Source of the DNA: Antedon bifida
Lineage: Eukaryota > Echinodermata > Crinoidea > Comatulida > Antedonidae
Assembly: GCA_963402885.1 (NCBI GenBank)
Contig: OY727096.1
Coordinates: forward strand, 17,651,820 to 17,715,819
Direction: 5' to 3'
Length of the DNA stretch: 64,000 nucleotides
Shown piece by piece: positions 22,341 through 37,000 of this stretch. The position numbers and the translations under genes are program-made. Each line of letters opens with the position of its first letter. Position 1 is the first letter of the stretch. Under the pieces are notes generated by a model. The model was given only the letters and a program-made list of their open reading frames with translations, was not told the DNA's origin and made no database searches.

Positions 22341-23650
22341 GTAATTTGTAATAGTTCATTATTCTGTATTAATATTAGTTTGTGGTAACTACGACAACAT
22401 TGAACTGGAGTATTGACAAAACATGTCAATATTATTGAATAGACAAAAACAAATCAACAATGATTCGATGCAAAAACAAAAGATCCTTTAAAATGTATAG
22501 ACGTTAATTGAGTCCGTGACGCAATGACGCTAACAACTAAAACTAGAATTGTAATGTTAAATAAACTCCACCTCCCCCCCCCCCCCCACCCCCTCCGTAA
22601 AAAGTGTATCGTTAGTGTAGAGCCCCTATGTATTTATTTTATTTTCATAACAATATACATAGATATTAAGATAAAAGAGACAGCTGGTTACATTGTAATC
22701 ATTGAAGTGTTTATTAAGATAATGATTTTAAATTTTTCCCGTCCACTCCCTAAACTTATTCCTCCATACGTTCCATCTCGCCGCCTTCGCTCCTCTGACG
22801 TCATTGCTATCTGTTCCCTGTTTCCGCACTAAGACTTACGGTAGACGCTCCTTTCCTTTTGTTGGTTCCTCTCTTTGGGAAACTTTCACCCACTTTCTTA
22901 AAAACACAAATTTCCTGATACAAAAATGCTCCTTTAATCATCTTTTTTGCATTGGCTCAATATATATGTTTGATTATATTACTATTAATAAACATCATAA
23001 TCCATGAATCATTTTTTAAAATGAATTTCCAATTGTTTAAATCGGTGAGATGGTAATTTGCATCAAAAGAAGATGGTTTTATACATCGATATTTCTTTTT
23101 TTCTTTTTTTTTGGGGGGTTCGTCCCACTTTTATTACGATACTCTGTGTACATTTATATATATTTTAAAGATATATACATATATTATTTACATACATATA
23201 TATTTCTTTGTGAAATTTCGTTCGATATCTTGAAAAATAATCGAATTTAATGACGGGAAAACAAATCGAAAATTGTCCATAAAATTTGACTGTTCCAATA
23301 GTGTTTAGGGTAGATCGTGAAGATAACATTTTTAATTGTTATAATATATATACATTGCCTGTATAATACGGTATATGTAAATGTTGCAAGGTGTATAGCT
23401 TTAGATTAATAAATACAATATACATTATCTATTACAAATGTGAATTATTAACGTTTCAATTTTATATATAATGATATACGTATAAACCACCGAATATTCA
23501 ACCTGTTTAGATAAATGGTATAGTCCATATTCTTCCGATTGATTCTTTGAAATACGTAGTTGTGAAATTCTACTATTTCTAGTATGTTCAGTTGCGACTT
23601 ATCAGTCGTTGAAATGACAGTTTAAGTGGTGTGTATATTCGAAAGCTATA
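22341..23650. other. Intergenic region between the two paralogues
   Basis: About 1.3 kb of non-coding DNA. It holds a C-homopolymer run near 22573-22588, a relatively GC-rich patch at 22740-22870 that includes an 8-bp palindrome TGACGTCA (about 22797-22804, a CRE/ATF-type site), and a dA/dT-rich tract after 23040. I see no clear TATA box immediately before the gene 2 ATG. The GC-rich patch with the CRE-like site is the best promoter candidate for gene 2, but this is only inference. Confidence 0.35.
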
Positions 23651-25022
23651 ATGGCGTGGAATATATGGAAAACGGCTACAATTCTCATTTTCCTACAGGT
23701 ATGTATAGGATATTGATTTGTTAACGAAGTTAGGCAAGGCCTACTGCATCGATAAAAGATAAAGTATAATTTATTGTGCTACAATGTTTAAACGCAAAAA
23801 GAAATCTCTTCCTTTTTCAGCCTTAAGTATTTCAATTTATTATTTTCACTATTAGGCCTACTAGGCCTGTATGCAAAAGAGTCTCATTGTTATTACTCAG
23901 GCTTAAATGTTCCGGTAAATTTCGTCGCCTGTTCTTTTCAATAAAAGGTTTACATGTCCAATCCTACTTTTTACTTACTGTTTAGACCATTATATGGACG
24001 AGGTACAAGACATTTGCTGAATATCCTTCTGAATGTAAGTATTATCATTTCTAGACTCTGAGATTCATCCATGACCTCAGATGAAACATTTTAAAATTTT
24101 GTTGTAGCATATGTCACACAATAGTAATATTCACTTGAACCAAAAATTAAATCTAAATAAACATTATTTACCCGAAAAAACTGTAATTTAAAGCAAAAGT
24201 TAGTCGAATTGGCTGCCAGCCAATGCTTTTCGGTTGAATTTAACCGTTTATTTTGTCTTGTTATAAGTGAAAACATATAATTTCGTTTTCGTTTTTTTCT
24301 CTCTCTCTCTCTTTGGAAGTAATTAACTTTATTCAAATTGGCCTATTTAAAGTCTGATTTGATTGATCATTGTTATGTTGTTGCGGGGACAATAGGCCTA
24401 CATCTTTAAGATTTTGGTTGGGTACGGCTTTTTAATCAACACGCGCGTTTTTTAAACGTACGTAAGTCCATAAGTGCGCCTTGTTAATTACATGTATCAA
24501 CTCTCTCTGGAGACGATGTATTACAATATTATGTTATTTTAAATTCAGGCACTTCAAAAGATTCGTCTATTACATCATATGGGCCAGCACAGTTAACTGA
24601 AACCCTTGCATTGGGTGAAGAATTCCGTACTATTGTCGACTTAGAAGCTGCAACCGACATCTACGGCTACATTACCAGATGGATGATACAACCGAACAAA
24701 AACTACGGAACGATCAAAGTTGGTCTATACCGAAACTTTACCGGAAACTTTTCGATTGTTGGGGAAAACACGCTTGAAATCCGAGAGCAGAGTGGGGCGA
24801 TGCAGATTTATGAAATCCCAAGAGATGAGCAGATATTTGTAGAGCCTGGCGACTTCATAGGGTACCGTTCAACCAACAACGCTATCCGAATGGATACCTC
24901 AGGCAGAAGAGAATATTCGTACGCAACTGTTTCTTCCGAAGATGACCTGGTCACATCTGAAGTTTTTCTCTCCAATGACGGAGTTGGACTGATGGCCTTA
25001 ATTGCGGATGTTCGGCCAATAA
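23651..25022 (+). CDS. Gene 2 start: signal peptide and N-terminal beta-rich module
   Basis: Exon 1 (23651-23698) gives MAWNIWKTATILIFLQ and exon 2 (23986-24034) continues 'TIIWTRYKTFAEYPSE', together a plausible secretory leader. Exon 3 (24549-25022) encodes about 158 residues with alternating hydrophobic strands and the motifs 'YGYITRWMIQP', 'IKVGLYRNFTGNFSIVG' and 'VEPGDFIGYRS'. I do not recognise the fold with certainty; it resembles a jelly-roll type adhesion module. A degenerate second version with 'VKQGDVIAWYKS' occurs in exons 29119-30634, so the module looks duplicated around the WSC domain. Confidence 0.75.
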
Positions 25023-28000
25023 GTAAGTATCTTCATCGGTGCCTAAAGATGTAGATAGGTCTAGACATTTAGCGGTATATTATGGCATAAATAATGAACG
25101 TAAATCAGTAAATATGCTAAAGATGATTACGTAGGCTACGACTAGGCAACACTGATAACAAAAAAAGATTCCTCTTTTATAGGATAATCGAAACCATGAA
25201 TGGAGGCAACGGCGCAGATCCGTTTTTAATGGGGGAGGGGGGTCGTATAAAGATGAAATATTTTAGGTCGTTTCAATCGATTTCTGAGCACATCAAAATT
25301 CCGCACGGAAGAATACAATTATTTTGGGTTGCCTCTGGTTTTATTAACGAAAAATCTATTCTTCTTAGATACTATATTTTCTGAAATTACATACAATACG
25401 TCATGCGTGTCATAGAAATCTTACGTTCTATTTCATTTCAACAATTTAATAATTTTGCTGTTGAAAAGTGAGGGGGACAATTCTCCACTAAAAAATATGT
25501 GGGGACACGCCCCTCCCCGTCCCCTCCCCCTGCGTCGGTTAAAATTACCATGCTGAAGCATTAACTTACTAAAACTAAACTTAATTTGGATTTATTAAGC
25601 GCTTTTGATATTTATGGCTAAGCGTATCATAGATAATCTATAACAGGTCCACATGAGAACGAGAACGAACGCAATGCGAGTAATTTGACCATCACAACCA
25701 ATGGATTATTAAGTCGATTGTGGCCAACCAACTAAACTCGTTTGCGTTACAAGTTGCGCTTGTTGGATACGGCCTACTAAGGCCGTGTTTCCACAGCCAT
25801 TACAAAAATGATCTGTTAATTTTTGTTTACCGACCGAGTGAGCTATAGAGTCGCATTGCACGCGACTTAAAATGTGTGTATTTGTGTGCCAGTCATTACC
25901 GAAAACAATTCCCCCAATCACAACGCAACGGTTTGTCCTTCTGGTCAAATTATCGCATTTATCCGATAATTATCTTATTTAAATGAAATAATTATCAGTT
26001 AATTTTTGGCCGCGGAGACACGACCTTAAAGTGTAGGAATCATATAAGAGAAGGGAAGGTAAATTATAGTCACAATTATTTTATATATTTTTACGATCAA
26101 TATGTATTGACTTACAGCGCATACGGGTTGCTATCCTGAGAAAATCATTGATCGGGAAATGATTGTGAATTACGGTCTTTATAATGGAGATACACTCCGA
26201 ATTGGAGAGTGCTATCAAATTTGCAAGAATTGGGACTACAAGTGAGTCATTATTAATGTTTTGGGGTTTTATAAATTTACAAGATATGTCTATAATTATA
26301 AACATGAAGGTAACTCCCTAAACCTGAATTCCAAAGTTAGTGTATCTAAATGCTGTAGAGGGCGCACAATTCCAAGTTACAAAATGACACTATCTGAGGC
26401 CGGCCGGCTGGCCAGCGGGTTTTTTGAGATGTTTAAAAGTAATGATAAGCCGAATTCTTTTACCGAATTTATATATTTAGTAGTACTAGTAGTAGGTCTA
26501 GGATATAGGAACTCCAGACATTGGCCCCTAGGAGAGGTTAGTCGAATTAACCATGCCAGTATAACTTTATAATTATGTTTGTCAGCTAGGCTAGGGATAG
26601 CCGATCTCAATCCGGCCGCCGTGTCCCTGGTGTAGGGGCTTAGCTACTAGCCTAGGCCTAGCCTAGGTAGTTGTGCTACGACTACTACTAATTTTTCCAA
26701 ATATGCTATAGGCCTACACACTGTCACTTTTCAGGCGCTAGTTCCGTTTCGCACCTGTCATTTATTTCGACTCAAAATTTGTTAAGAACCTTTATCGTGA
26801 GTACCACACCTTAGAATTAGGCCTCAAAAATACTTTTACGAAGGAGATCACATAGGCCTAGTCATAAAAAGTGACAAATAAATGCTTTAAATTGATGAAT
26901 TTACAGACGTGTTTCTCGCACATCGGTTCGTCAATTTCGCATACGCCATGTTCAATGTTGTTGTTTCTATGGAGCGCCAAAAGAGATATATTTTGTCAAT
27001 GCAACAAAACCCTAGGCCTAAATCAGCATCACTACCTAGCCTAGGCCTAAGAGGAATATTATTTAGATCATTGAGGTATAAAAACTACAGTACATGTAAT
27101 ATGATGATGAACTTGTCGATTTTCATTCTTAAAAGTTAACGAAAACTGCGAAAACCATGTACAGTATCAACAGTAACATTTTTGTTGCATTGAAATTGAC
27201 AAAATATATTAAAATTGAACGTAATTTTCACCAATAAATGCATTAAATATACGCATTATATTGAGTTTTTAGCCCTCTATTATGATTGCTCTTTTGGCGC
27301 TCCATAGAAACAACAACATTGAACATGGCGTATGGAACCGATGTGCGAGAAACACGTCTGTATATTCATCAATTTAAAGCATTTATTTCTTACTTTTTGT
27401 GTGATCTCCTTCATAAAAGTATTTTTGAGGCTTAATTCTAAGGTGTGGTACTCACGATAAATTTATTTAACAAATTTTGAGTCGAAATAAATGACAGGTG
27501 CGAAACGGAACTAGCGCCCTTTTCATACATTGTTGACTACAAAAAATACAAAATGTATCTTCTCGCCACTCACAATAGAATTATTTGATTATCCATTTCA
27601 GGTACTCATCAGTACGAGATGGAGGAGCATGTCTATGTGGAGCCACCCTTACTCAGACGTCCGTGGCAGAAGCATTCTGCGATGAGATGTGTGGCATCAA
27701 CGGAGATAAATGTGGTGGCGATTACCATGGTGATATTTTTGTAAACCCGGATCCAATTTTTAGTGTGGATGCTGTTTTTCAGCAAGGTTTGTTTTCAATA
27801 ATCCTAAATGATTTTTCATTACAGCATGCAGAACCAAGGCGTATATTCGAGGTTTTTTTTTGTGAGGGGGTTGTGGGGGTCGGGTGTTTTTTCGGGAGGG
27901 TGTTTTTTAAAAGTGGGGCGTTTATGTGTGGGGTTGTTTATTCAAAGCGAATAAATCCGGTACATCTCAACCATTTGTTTGTGCTGTACATTCATCATAA

Positions 28001-31000
28001 CATAAACCTATTTTAATACATACAGTAAGTATTACTATCTGTAAAAGAAGCCCTTGTTATCAGTTGAAATGAAAAGTTGAGACTTCTTCATATCGGTGAG
28101 AGAGTTGACGGTATTTACATTTGTACATTTATTTATTATATACATTTCTAATATTAGAACCTGTTGAGGGTAACGTTCCACACAGTTATGAAATAACACA
28201 TACAGGAAGTGGAATCGCCTGCAAATATTACCTCAAAACCAACGATGGACTTCCAGAACAGGCTCTGGATTTAACAAATGGAGAAAATGATGGTTTTAGG
28301 CCTCTGTAAGTAAACTTTATAAATACAGTAGAACCTCTGTTAAGAGGACACCTTTAAGACCCAACAAAATGTCTTCTTAATAGAACTGTCTCTTGAATAG
28401 TGGACATAGTGTTAAAACTCATGTTTGTTTTTCTTTATGGGAAAGTGTCTCAGTTTCCCCTGTTCATTTATAGTATAAAACCACTGTGCTAACTAAATGT
28501 ATGTATTATGACTTGATTGTCTATATGACTTGTATATTGAGAATTTAACAGAAGTAGAACATCTTTTCCGACAGGAGAAAGCAAAAGCTCCATTTTCATG
28601 TTTTTCCCTGAATTGTTAGAAATCAATCATATGTGGTTTTTGTTTACAGGAGAGCAGGTACATCAATACTGAAATTTTCCGTGGCAGATCTTGATGGAGA
28701 TCGTGAGTCAGTAACAAAGACCTACCATGTCTCATTTGGAATCTTAACCCCTTCACTTACTTGCCCTGATAATATAGCATCTGGACGCGAAACAGAATGT
28801 GATCTAATTCTTGCAAGTGGAAGCAACGTGCAAGTTGATATTGACTTTGGCACTTCAGACCAGTCTCCTTCGGAGTATGTCTTAGGTAAGCATGGCCTGT
28901 TAGTAGTAGGTCTCGTTAGTATTAATTTTCAGAACAGTCACAGTATGTCTAATTTATCTACATTTTTTTTGTTAATGCCTGTACCAACAAAAAAATAAGA
29001 TTTATTTGGCCACTAGTGTACACACACTATTAATGATCCAAAGGATTTAAAATCACTTACTCTTTTTATTTCAAAATACATCTCTCCTATAATATTTTAC
29101 ACATTGAATTTATTTTAGACACCAGTATAGCATATTATGGTTCGACGGAGATAATTCATGATGTGAGATTTGATGAAGAAGTATCTGACGGACGGTATGC
29201 AAAGTTCAATAGCCCCATAAAGGAAGACGGCATATTGATTGAAGTACATGCATACATTCTGAATCCTGGAACATTCAAATTTGAGGTTTGTCAACGTTTG
29301 CTATGTCAAGCCCCCAATCCAGTGGCGATGAGCGATCACTAGCTAAACCCAGGCGTCCCAGAGCTTATGGGGACCCCTGAGCAGGGTTCAAAGGAAACAA
29401 TAGGCTTTAAAATATGTCGAAAAAGGCTGAAAACACCTGCGATGGAAGGCCACTTAGTGTTCCTAAACCATGTAACAGTTAAATTAATAACATGTGTTTA
29501 ACGTTAAGAGAATGCGTCAAAATTGATCTCCTGCAGTTCGTTAAGTAACCATTTTAGAGCAATAATGTATGTAAGTTTATGTCACTGCAGTAAACAGTTT
29601 GTATGATTAGCAAAAAATACCTTAAAGAGTATACATAATATGTCGTGGTCCTTAACGTTTAAATTTTTCCTATAGATTTTAAGACCTGTACAAGAATCGA
29701 ATATGAAGTTCTGTTACAAATCATATTCAAACATACCTGAAAGTGATGACTGTGAAAAGCAGTTGAGTGCATGGCAAAGGCAATGTACAAGTGGAAAGTA
29801 CTCATTCCGATTACGACAGTGTTTGAATGACACGGATCACCCTCAGAAACATGTGCCATTTCCAACAGCTCCTCCCACTATGTCATTTGAAGTTGTCAAA
29901 CAGTACGAGTTTTCTAAAACTGTAACAGGGTTTTCTAAGTTTTCTTTATCCGATAATTTTGAAGTAAAGCAGGGTGATGTTATTGCTTGGTATAAATCGG
30001 GAACTGGTAAGAATGTTTTCAGACACTCTTAAGTATTTAATAGTCAATTACCGCTTGTCTGTGTAAATTTGCCTTAAGGCACAGCAACTTATAGTCATAA
30101 TATCGATTATGTGGTGATTTGGATAAGAATTTTCAAACTACAGGTGCAGTGTACATATCACATTCTGTAGGTTTGTGAGGTTGGAAATGCCCTGTTGTAT
30201 AGTACTGATTGAGATCATCTTGGTTGCGCTTACATTATTATTATTAAATTGTATGTTTTTAATTCATCTTATCAGATATTTTGCATGCCTAGTAATTGCA
30301 CACATTTTTCTGTTACTAGGTTTAGGTTTACTTGGTTTTGTAAAGAATGACACATCTGATTTCTATAGTTCATCGGTAGTTACTGATACTAACCTACCGC
30401 ATAATGGTTTTGCTATAACTTCATACAGTCACAATCTGCGTGCTGTCGTGATACGGCCTATTAAAACCAAGATTCGTCATGTGTATAACCTTCCGGCTAA
30501 CACCGCATATGTCGATGAAGTTGTTACGGTAACATTGACAAACAATGCGAGTGAGACTGCGGTTGTTCTTACGGCTAACTACCACCTCCAGGAAGTTATT
30601 CTAGATGTTCGTTTGTTATTAGATGTTACAATAGGTAATGCTGGAAATTTTATTTTAAATGTCTTCCATGAGTTATGTTATTCTGAATATATGTAGTCGT
30701 TTGACCTTTAACTACATATACTTTACAACTTATTGTACAATTGATTTTGTGTCTTTCTGTATGCTAACCACTATTAATTATCTCTTATATTCACTTAGCT
30801 CAAAAAGATAGTGTTGTTTCACTGTATATACCGGATCATTTCGGACAGACTGAGGCCACATACAGATTTAATTTGGGAAATGGAGATGAAATTGTGACAA
30901 GTGAACGCAACATTACCTACATCTGGAACACAACTGGTACCTATTTAGTGAAGGCAACAGGTTACAATGAAATTAGTACATGGAGTGATTTTGTACGTTT

Positions 31001-34000
31001 CTTTCTTATTCCATTGCAATTTTATTTCAGAGCTAAAGATTTTTTAAAACTTTTGGCTATTTCTATTACTACCAGAAAGTGTTGTCCTAGCCAAGTCCTG
31101 GCAAATTTTGTTAAAAAGAAAAACTAATTATTTCTATTACAATGGATTCTAACAACAAATGGTATGTTTAATATATTACTGTAAATGGTATGTTTAAATT
31201 GGTAAAACCCATCCTAAAATCCTATCCATGTTGTGACACACATGTAAAATTGAATTGGCCCGAACATTTTTGATCACATTTTCTAATTAGTTTTGTTGTG
31301 TTTTTATGTACAGCAAACAATCATTATACAAGACAACATTACAGGACTAGCCTTTACAAATACTACATCTCTGGAGATGAGAAATCCGGACTTTTTAGTC
31401 GAACCAACAGGAATTGGCGAAGCTGCTACTATATTATGGGATGTAACTTCTGGTAAGAATATGTAAACATTTTTTTTACTTTAAGAGTGGCAATTGTTAT
31501 ATATTGTATAATAACTTTATTCTGGCAATTCGAATATTAATCGTTAAAACGATAAAAATATATATGAAAAAAAAACCCTATTATAAGTTTCACCTGCTTC
31601 TTCATTCAGAAAGTTCTTCTAGGGTGGTAAGTAAGCAATTAAACCACTATTTATCAAATGCTATTCTTTGCTTATCAGGAAGCCATATGGGTTATAATGT
31701 GACGATTGGTGATGCAGAAATTCATCTTCTACCAGGAGAGGAGTTTCACCAAGCTTCTCTGACATACGATGGTGACAAAACTATCACTGATGTATATGCA
31801 TTAAACACAGGTACAGTACAACTTTTACAGGGATTTGTTGTTATTGTGCAGCACCAAACCAAACTTGCCAAATAAGCTTTTCTGAGTATGCCTCTTAGAA
31901 ACAAACTGAAAATAGTTTCAGGTGAATAATAATGTATATTGTTTTCTTCTATGCAGCTGTCACACGGTCGGTTATTGATTTAGGAAATGCAGTGTTAACT
32001 GCTAGTTCTGGTTCTTACAGTGCTGCTACAGGTTGGTCATCAGCCACTGCAGCAGCTTCAGAGACGGTCATTGTAAGTTGTACAGTGTAGTAGCCTAGAT
32101 AAAGTTGTCATGCAATATCAATCAATGCCTTCAAGCAAGAAGTGCAAACATTTTTTTATTACTAAGGGTGGAAAGCCCCTCTCATATCACCCATGTCGCA
32201 ACGCTATCTAAAGATGTTAGGAGTGGGATTTAGAATAAGTTAAATAAGTCATCTAAATGGTAGATAAACTTGCATTTTAATCCTTGTTTTGCCACCTTGA
32301 TAATACAATAATAAAAACAGAATGTATTATTATTCGAGAGCATGTTCAAGTTCAAGTTCAAGTTCAAGTTCAAGTTCAAATTTATTCACATAATGCAAAC
32401 ATATACAAAATATAAAAGATACAAGTGGTTGGAAATTAAGTAAATAATAGTTGCATTATGCCTGGAGAATACCATTTAAACCCCAAGGGGCTTTAAGCCT
32501 GGATCCACCAGAAAGAATAAAAAAGTTAAAAATAATAATAATAAGCACAGTGAAGGTACGCTACTGACAGACAGGGACGGACATGTACGACGATACAAAC
32601 ACGACAAGGACGACAGGATTGAATATGGTATATATATGGTCGAGAATAGCAATAGACAGAAGTAAATGGAGAGCTGTGGAGGAAGAATATGTCCTGCAGT
32701 GGACTGAAGAAGAATGGTATATCCCAAATAAGAACTGTTTTTTTTTTTAAAGTTTACTTTATAGTATATTAATCCTATTTTCATTTTAAAGGTTGACTTG
32801 AAAAAAGCTTACATTTTAACTGGAATCATTATGCTTGGAAGTAACGGTATGTGGACAACATCAGCGACTCTTATGCATAGTGGTCATGGTATTAACTATT
32901 TAAACATACCAGCTGATGATGGGAATGTAAGTTTAAAACGTAATTTATTTAATAATAATATGCGCATACTGATGAAGTAAAATAGAATAATGATGTTGAA
33001 TAGTAATGAGTAGGTGGATAAGGTTGCCTACAGTTCCCAAGATATTGGGTTCAAATCCTGCCGGGTACAAATGGTTATATTTTGTATTATATTATTTCAA
33101 TGAATAATAACCATAGTGAATTTCATAACAAAATAGTATCTTGATATCCTCATACTTTAAGCTCTGTCTACACTGTCAAACTTTATGTCATAACAAAAAT
33201 GTGTGATGATAATGTCATATCACTGCCATATTTAAGCCTATTACTACCATATTTGGACACACTTTTCTTGTCAAACTAGTTTGAGATTTATGAGATTATG
33301 ATAGTCTTTACTGGTTGTTCAATTTTAGATATTTGAAGGGAACAGTGATGCAGTCACACCACTAACGCATATATTTAAACAACCCGTTGTAGCTCGATAC
33401 TTCAAATATGTTGTTCGGGGGTACAGTAGTGGGGGAATTGGCTTAAAGTTTGATTTGCTTGGTCGAAGAGGTAGGTATCAGCTATCTAGCTTATTACCAA
33501 CTCCTAGAGGTCTTTAGGTTATTGGTTTAAATAGGTCCCGCCTTGAAGCTTTGTACACATACTGTACTAGACAAATATAAAAAATGTCGACATGGATATT
33601 TCCCTTAATAATCTCACCACTTTGATACACCCCCACACGTCATGGTGTAATTTAATCTCAATGTAAAAACCTTAATAGAAATATCTAACCTGGAAACGCT
33701 TTCACACGTTCGTACCAAGGTTACAATTTGTTACCATATATTACATTTTAAATGCTTTTTATGTGTGAATCAGGTATAATCTCCCTGGATCCATAGTCAG
33801 TGGTGTAACACAGTTTAGTAACCCTAAGTGGCCCTCCAACGCTGGGCATCTTTTTTTTTTCTCTGGGCGCTACTCAGGGGCCCCTATAAGCTGCGGGACC
33901 CCAGGGTTTAGCAAGTGAGCACTCATAGTCGTTACGCCACTTTCCATTAGTAATGGTTGAATCTATTTTTGTAACAGCTTCTGAAGTCTGTAGAGATCCT

Positions 34001-37000
34001 CTCGGAATGGAAGATTCAACCATAACAGACAGCCAAATCACAGCATCATCAAATGTTCAGTCAGCGAGGCGAAACAGTGGTACACTTTGGCAACCAAGCT
34101 CAGGAGATTCAAGTGAATGGATTCAGGTCGATTTACAAGAACAAAAAACTGTAGCGGGAGTAGCTATTCAAAAGGATTTATCAAATAAGAATAATGCGCT
34201 TCAGGAATTCAGGATTGGTTACAGTCTGGATGGGGTTAAGTGGCGGAACTTGAGAACAACTAGTGACTTGGAGATATGGGTAAGAACTGTACTGTCACAC
34301 AGTTTATACAAAAGATAAAATACATAGAAACGGCTGTACCAACATTGTCAATATATTAAATATACTATATATTAACTTAATTAATAATTATTAAAAATCT
34401 CTAGAGGTGTGCTATATCAACTCATTAAGATTGTTGTTAGGCTTATCTAAGGACTGACATATTTGCCACGAAGGAGAATACCCTTCTTTTACAAGCATGT
34501 CTATACACCGATATGTTTTTAAATAAATAAAAGTGTATTTGCCTTGATTTATAGACGCACACACTTAGCTCATCACCAGATGTGTATGACGAATGGGTAG
34601 ATTTTGTTGAACCTCTGACAACTCGGTATCTTCGCATTATTCCGATACAATGGGCTGGAACACCATCAATGTCATTTGAGGTATATGGCTGCGAAGGTAA
34701 GATAAGTCTCCAATACACCTTTTGGCAATTGATGAGACCCTAATCTAAAGCTCTGTCTACACTATCAAACTAATGAGTGTGATGTGCCCAAATATGGTAC
34801 TGATATGATGTCATCGTGTCCATATATGGCCTCATCACATTTGTTTGTCACATAAAATGTGGTAGTGTATACAAATCTTTATACCACAAAAGCATATATT
34901 CTCACTATGTGTCGTCATGGTCATGCTTCATTGATTTTTAATCTATCACCACAGTACATATAACATAATGTTTTAATATTACAGGTGTACGTTTTAATGA
35001 GATTATAACAATGGCAGATAGCGTCACTACTGCCAGTGGTGCATATGCAGATGATGCTACATTAGATTCTGCCAACGGGTGGCATTACACATCTGGTACA
35101 CCAACCAATTTTAACATGCACTTTAATGATCCTCACCTTATAATCGGTATAGTGACTCAAGGAAATCCTACTTCTAATTCCTGGGTTTTAACTTACACTG
35201 TACACTACAGTATTGATGGTGAAGTGTTTACTATCATTTATGAAAATGATAATGCGCAGACTACAAAGGTAAGTACTAAGAAATTGCTATCAGTTTTAAT
35301 AACACACCTGAGTGTATACTTGCCATTGATTGGTTAATTACACATCATGTGATGTTCATTATTTTGCACTAATAATGAACGGCACTAATGAACGTTCAGC
35401 TTTTTTGTAAAAATGTTTGCCATGCAAAATTGTTTACTGGTCTGTGTTTGAAAATCAACATGTTGTGCACCATCTAAAACTTTGCTACTCTCATCCAGTA
35501 TTGGAAGTTGTATTTTTAAATAGCCTAGCTTCCTGGCCTACAGCATTGGACGTTGATTCCAGATAAATTAACTGAATACAATTATATTTTAGAACAGTAG
35601 GTGTCATTCAACTTGTGAAGAAATATTCTCCAAATCATTCATACGTAATTGTATTTCATTTTGAGTTCCAGGAAAGCGTGGTATATAATACGTCAACTTC
35701 TTTAGTTGTATTTTTTTCCTCCAGACATTTACTGGAAACATTGATTCAACCACACATGCTAGAGCCATCTTTCCATATCCAGTGCTTGCTAGACATATAA
35801 GGATGACCATTCAGAGTGCATCATCTAATGTTGGATTGCGCTATGCCCTCATTGGATCAAAGGGTGAGTGTCTACTCATAAAGTAAAGGTCTACTCTATT
35901 ACCTATAACATTAAAGGCTACTTATAAGTTTAAATTTCTATTATTTGTTATCTACAGTAAAAGAGAGTTTGTACGTTTGTCCGTTATACCACCTGTTTTT
36001 ATTGCCGACAATGAGATTTTAAACTATTTTTAAACTGTTGTGAGGTGGGTGTGGGGGAGAGGGTTTGTATAGGGTAAACTAAACTATGACCTAATAGCCA
36101 AGCTCTGTAGCTGTTTGAGGCATATTTAATAGAACAATGGCAGTGATTGCTTTTCATAGAGAAGGACTCTAATAACTAATTCATAGCAGTGTATTTTTTT
36201 AATAATAGTTAGTTATTATTTGGTTACAGTACCAATATCTGGAATTGAAAAAGTTGGAATTCAGGGCTACACAAGCGATTTATTTCGCTTTTCAAGTGGT
36301 ACATATGCAAGTTTAACTTGGAATGGAGATGGTGCAGACACTGACCCATGGATATATGTGGACCAAGGCAGAGCAACGGTCATCACTGGTGTTATGTTGT
36401 TTCCAGCCAGTGCATCAGACTATGTAACTGAATTCCAATGCAGTTACAGTGATGATGCTTTTAACTGGAACTTTCTTACAGACCATGATGGTAAACATCT
36501 CGTAAGTTTTTTTTATTTTTGCGATGTCCAGGACGTAATTCTAGCATGTATGAAGTATTTATGACTGGATATCTCTTCACATTAAAATGGCATATTCAAC
36601 AAATATATTTTTTAAATCATTTTTTCAGGGGGACAATAAAATTGTCACATATTTTCACTCTTTTCAGAATTTCACTGGTATGTCTGGAGCTAGTCTAAAA
36701 GTTGTAATGTTTCCAGAAGTGATTATTGCTAGGTTTCTTCGAATCACTGTCAATGATTTTGCTACTACTCCCAAATTACAGTTTGAAGTACTTGGACATC
36801 AAGGTATGCACAATTCACGCATTAATAATATGCTCTTCTTTTAAACTTTGTCTACACTATCAAACTTTATGCGACAAAAAATGGGATGTGCCCATATATA
36901 GACATGATGATGTCATACTGTATCTCTACCATATTTGGGCATATCACTACCATATTTGGGCACACTTTTTTTGTCAAACTAGTTTGATAGTGTAGACAGC

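Noticed and set aside
36587-36667. Upstream extension of exon 36668-36803 from an earlier AG (about 36629)
   Set aside because: The alternative would insert residues absent from the equivalent exon pairs of F5/8C modules B and C; 36666-36667 gives the aligned phase-0 start.
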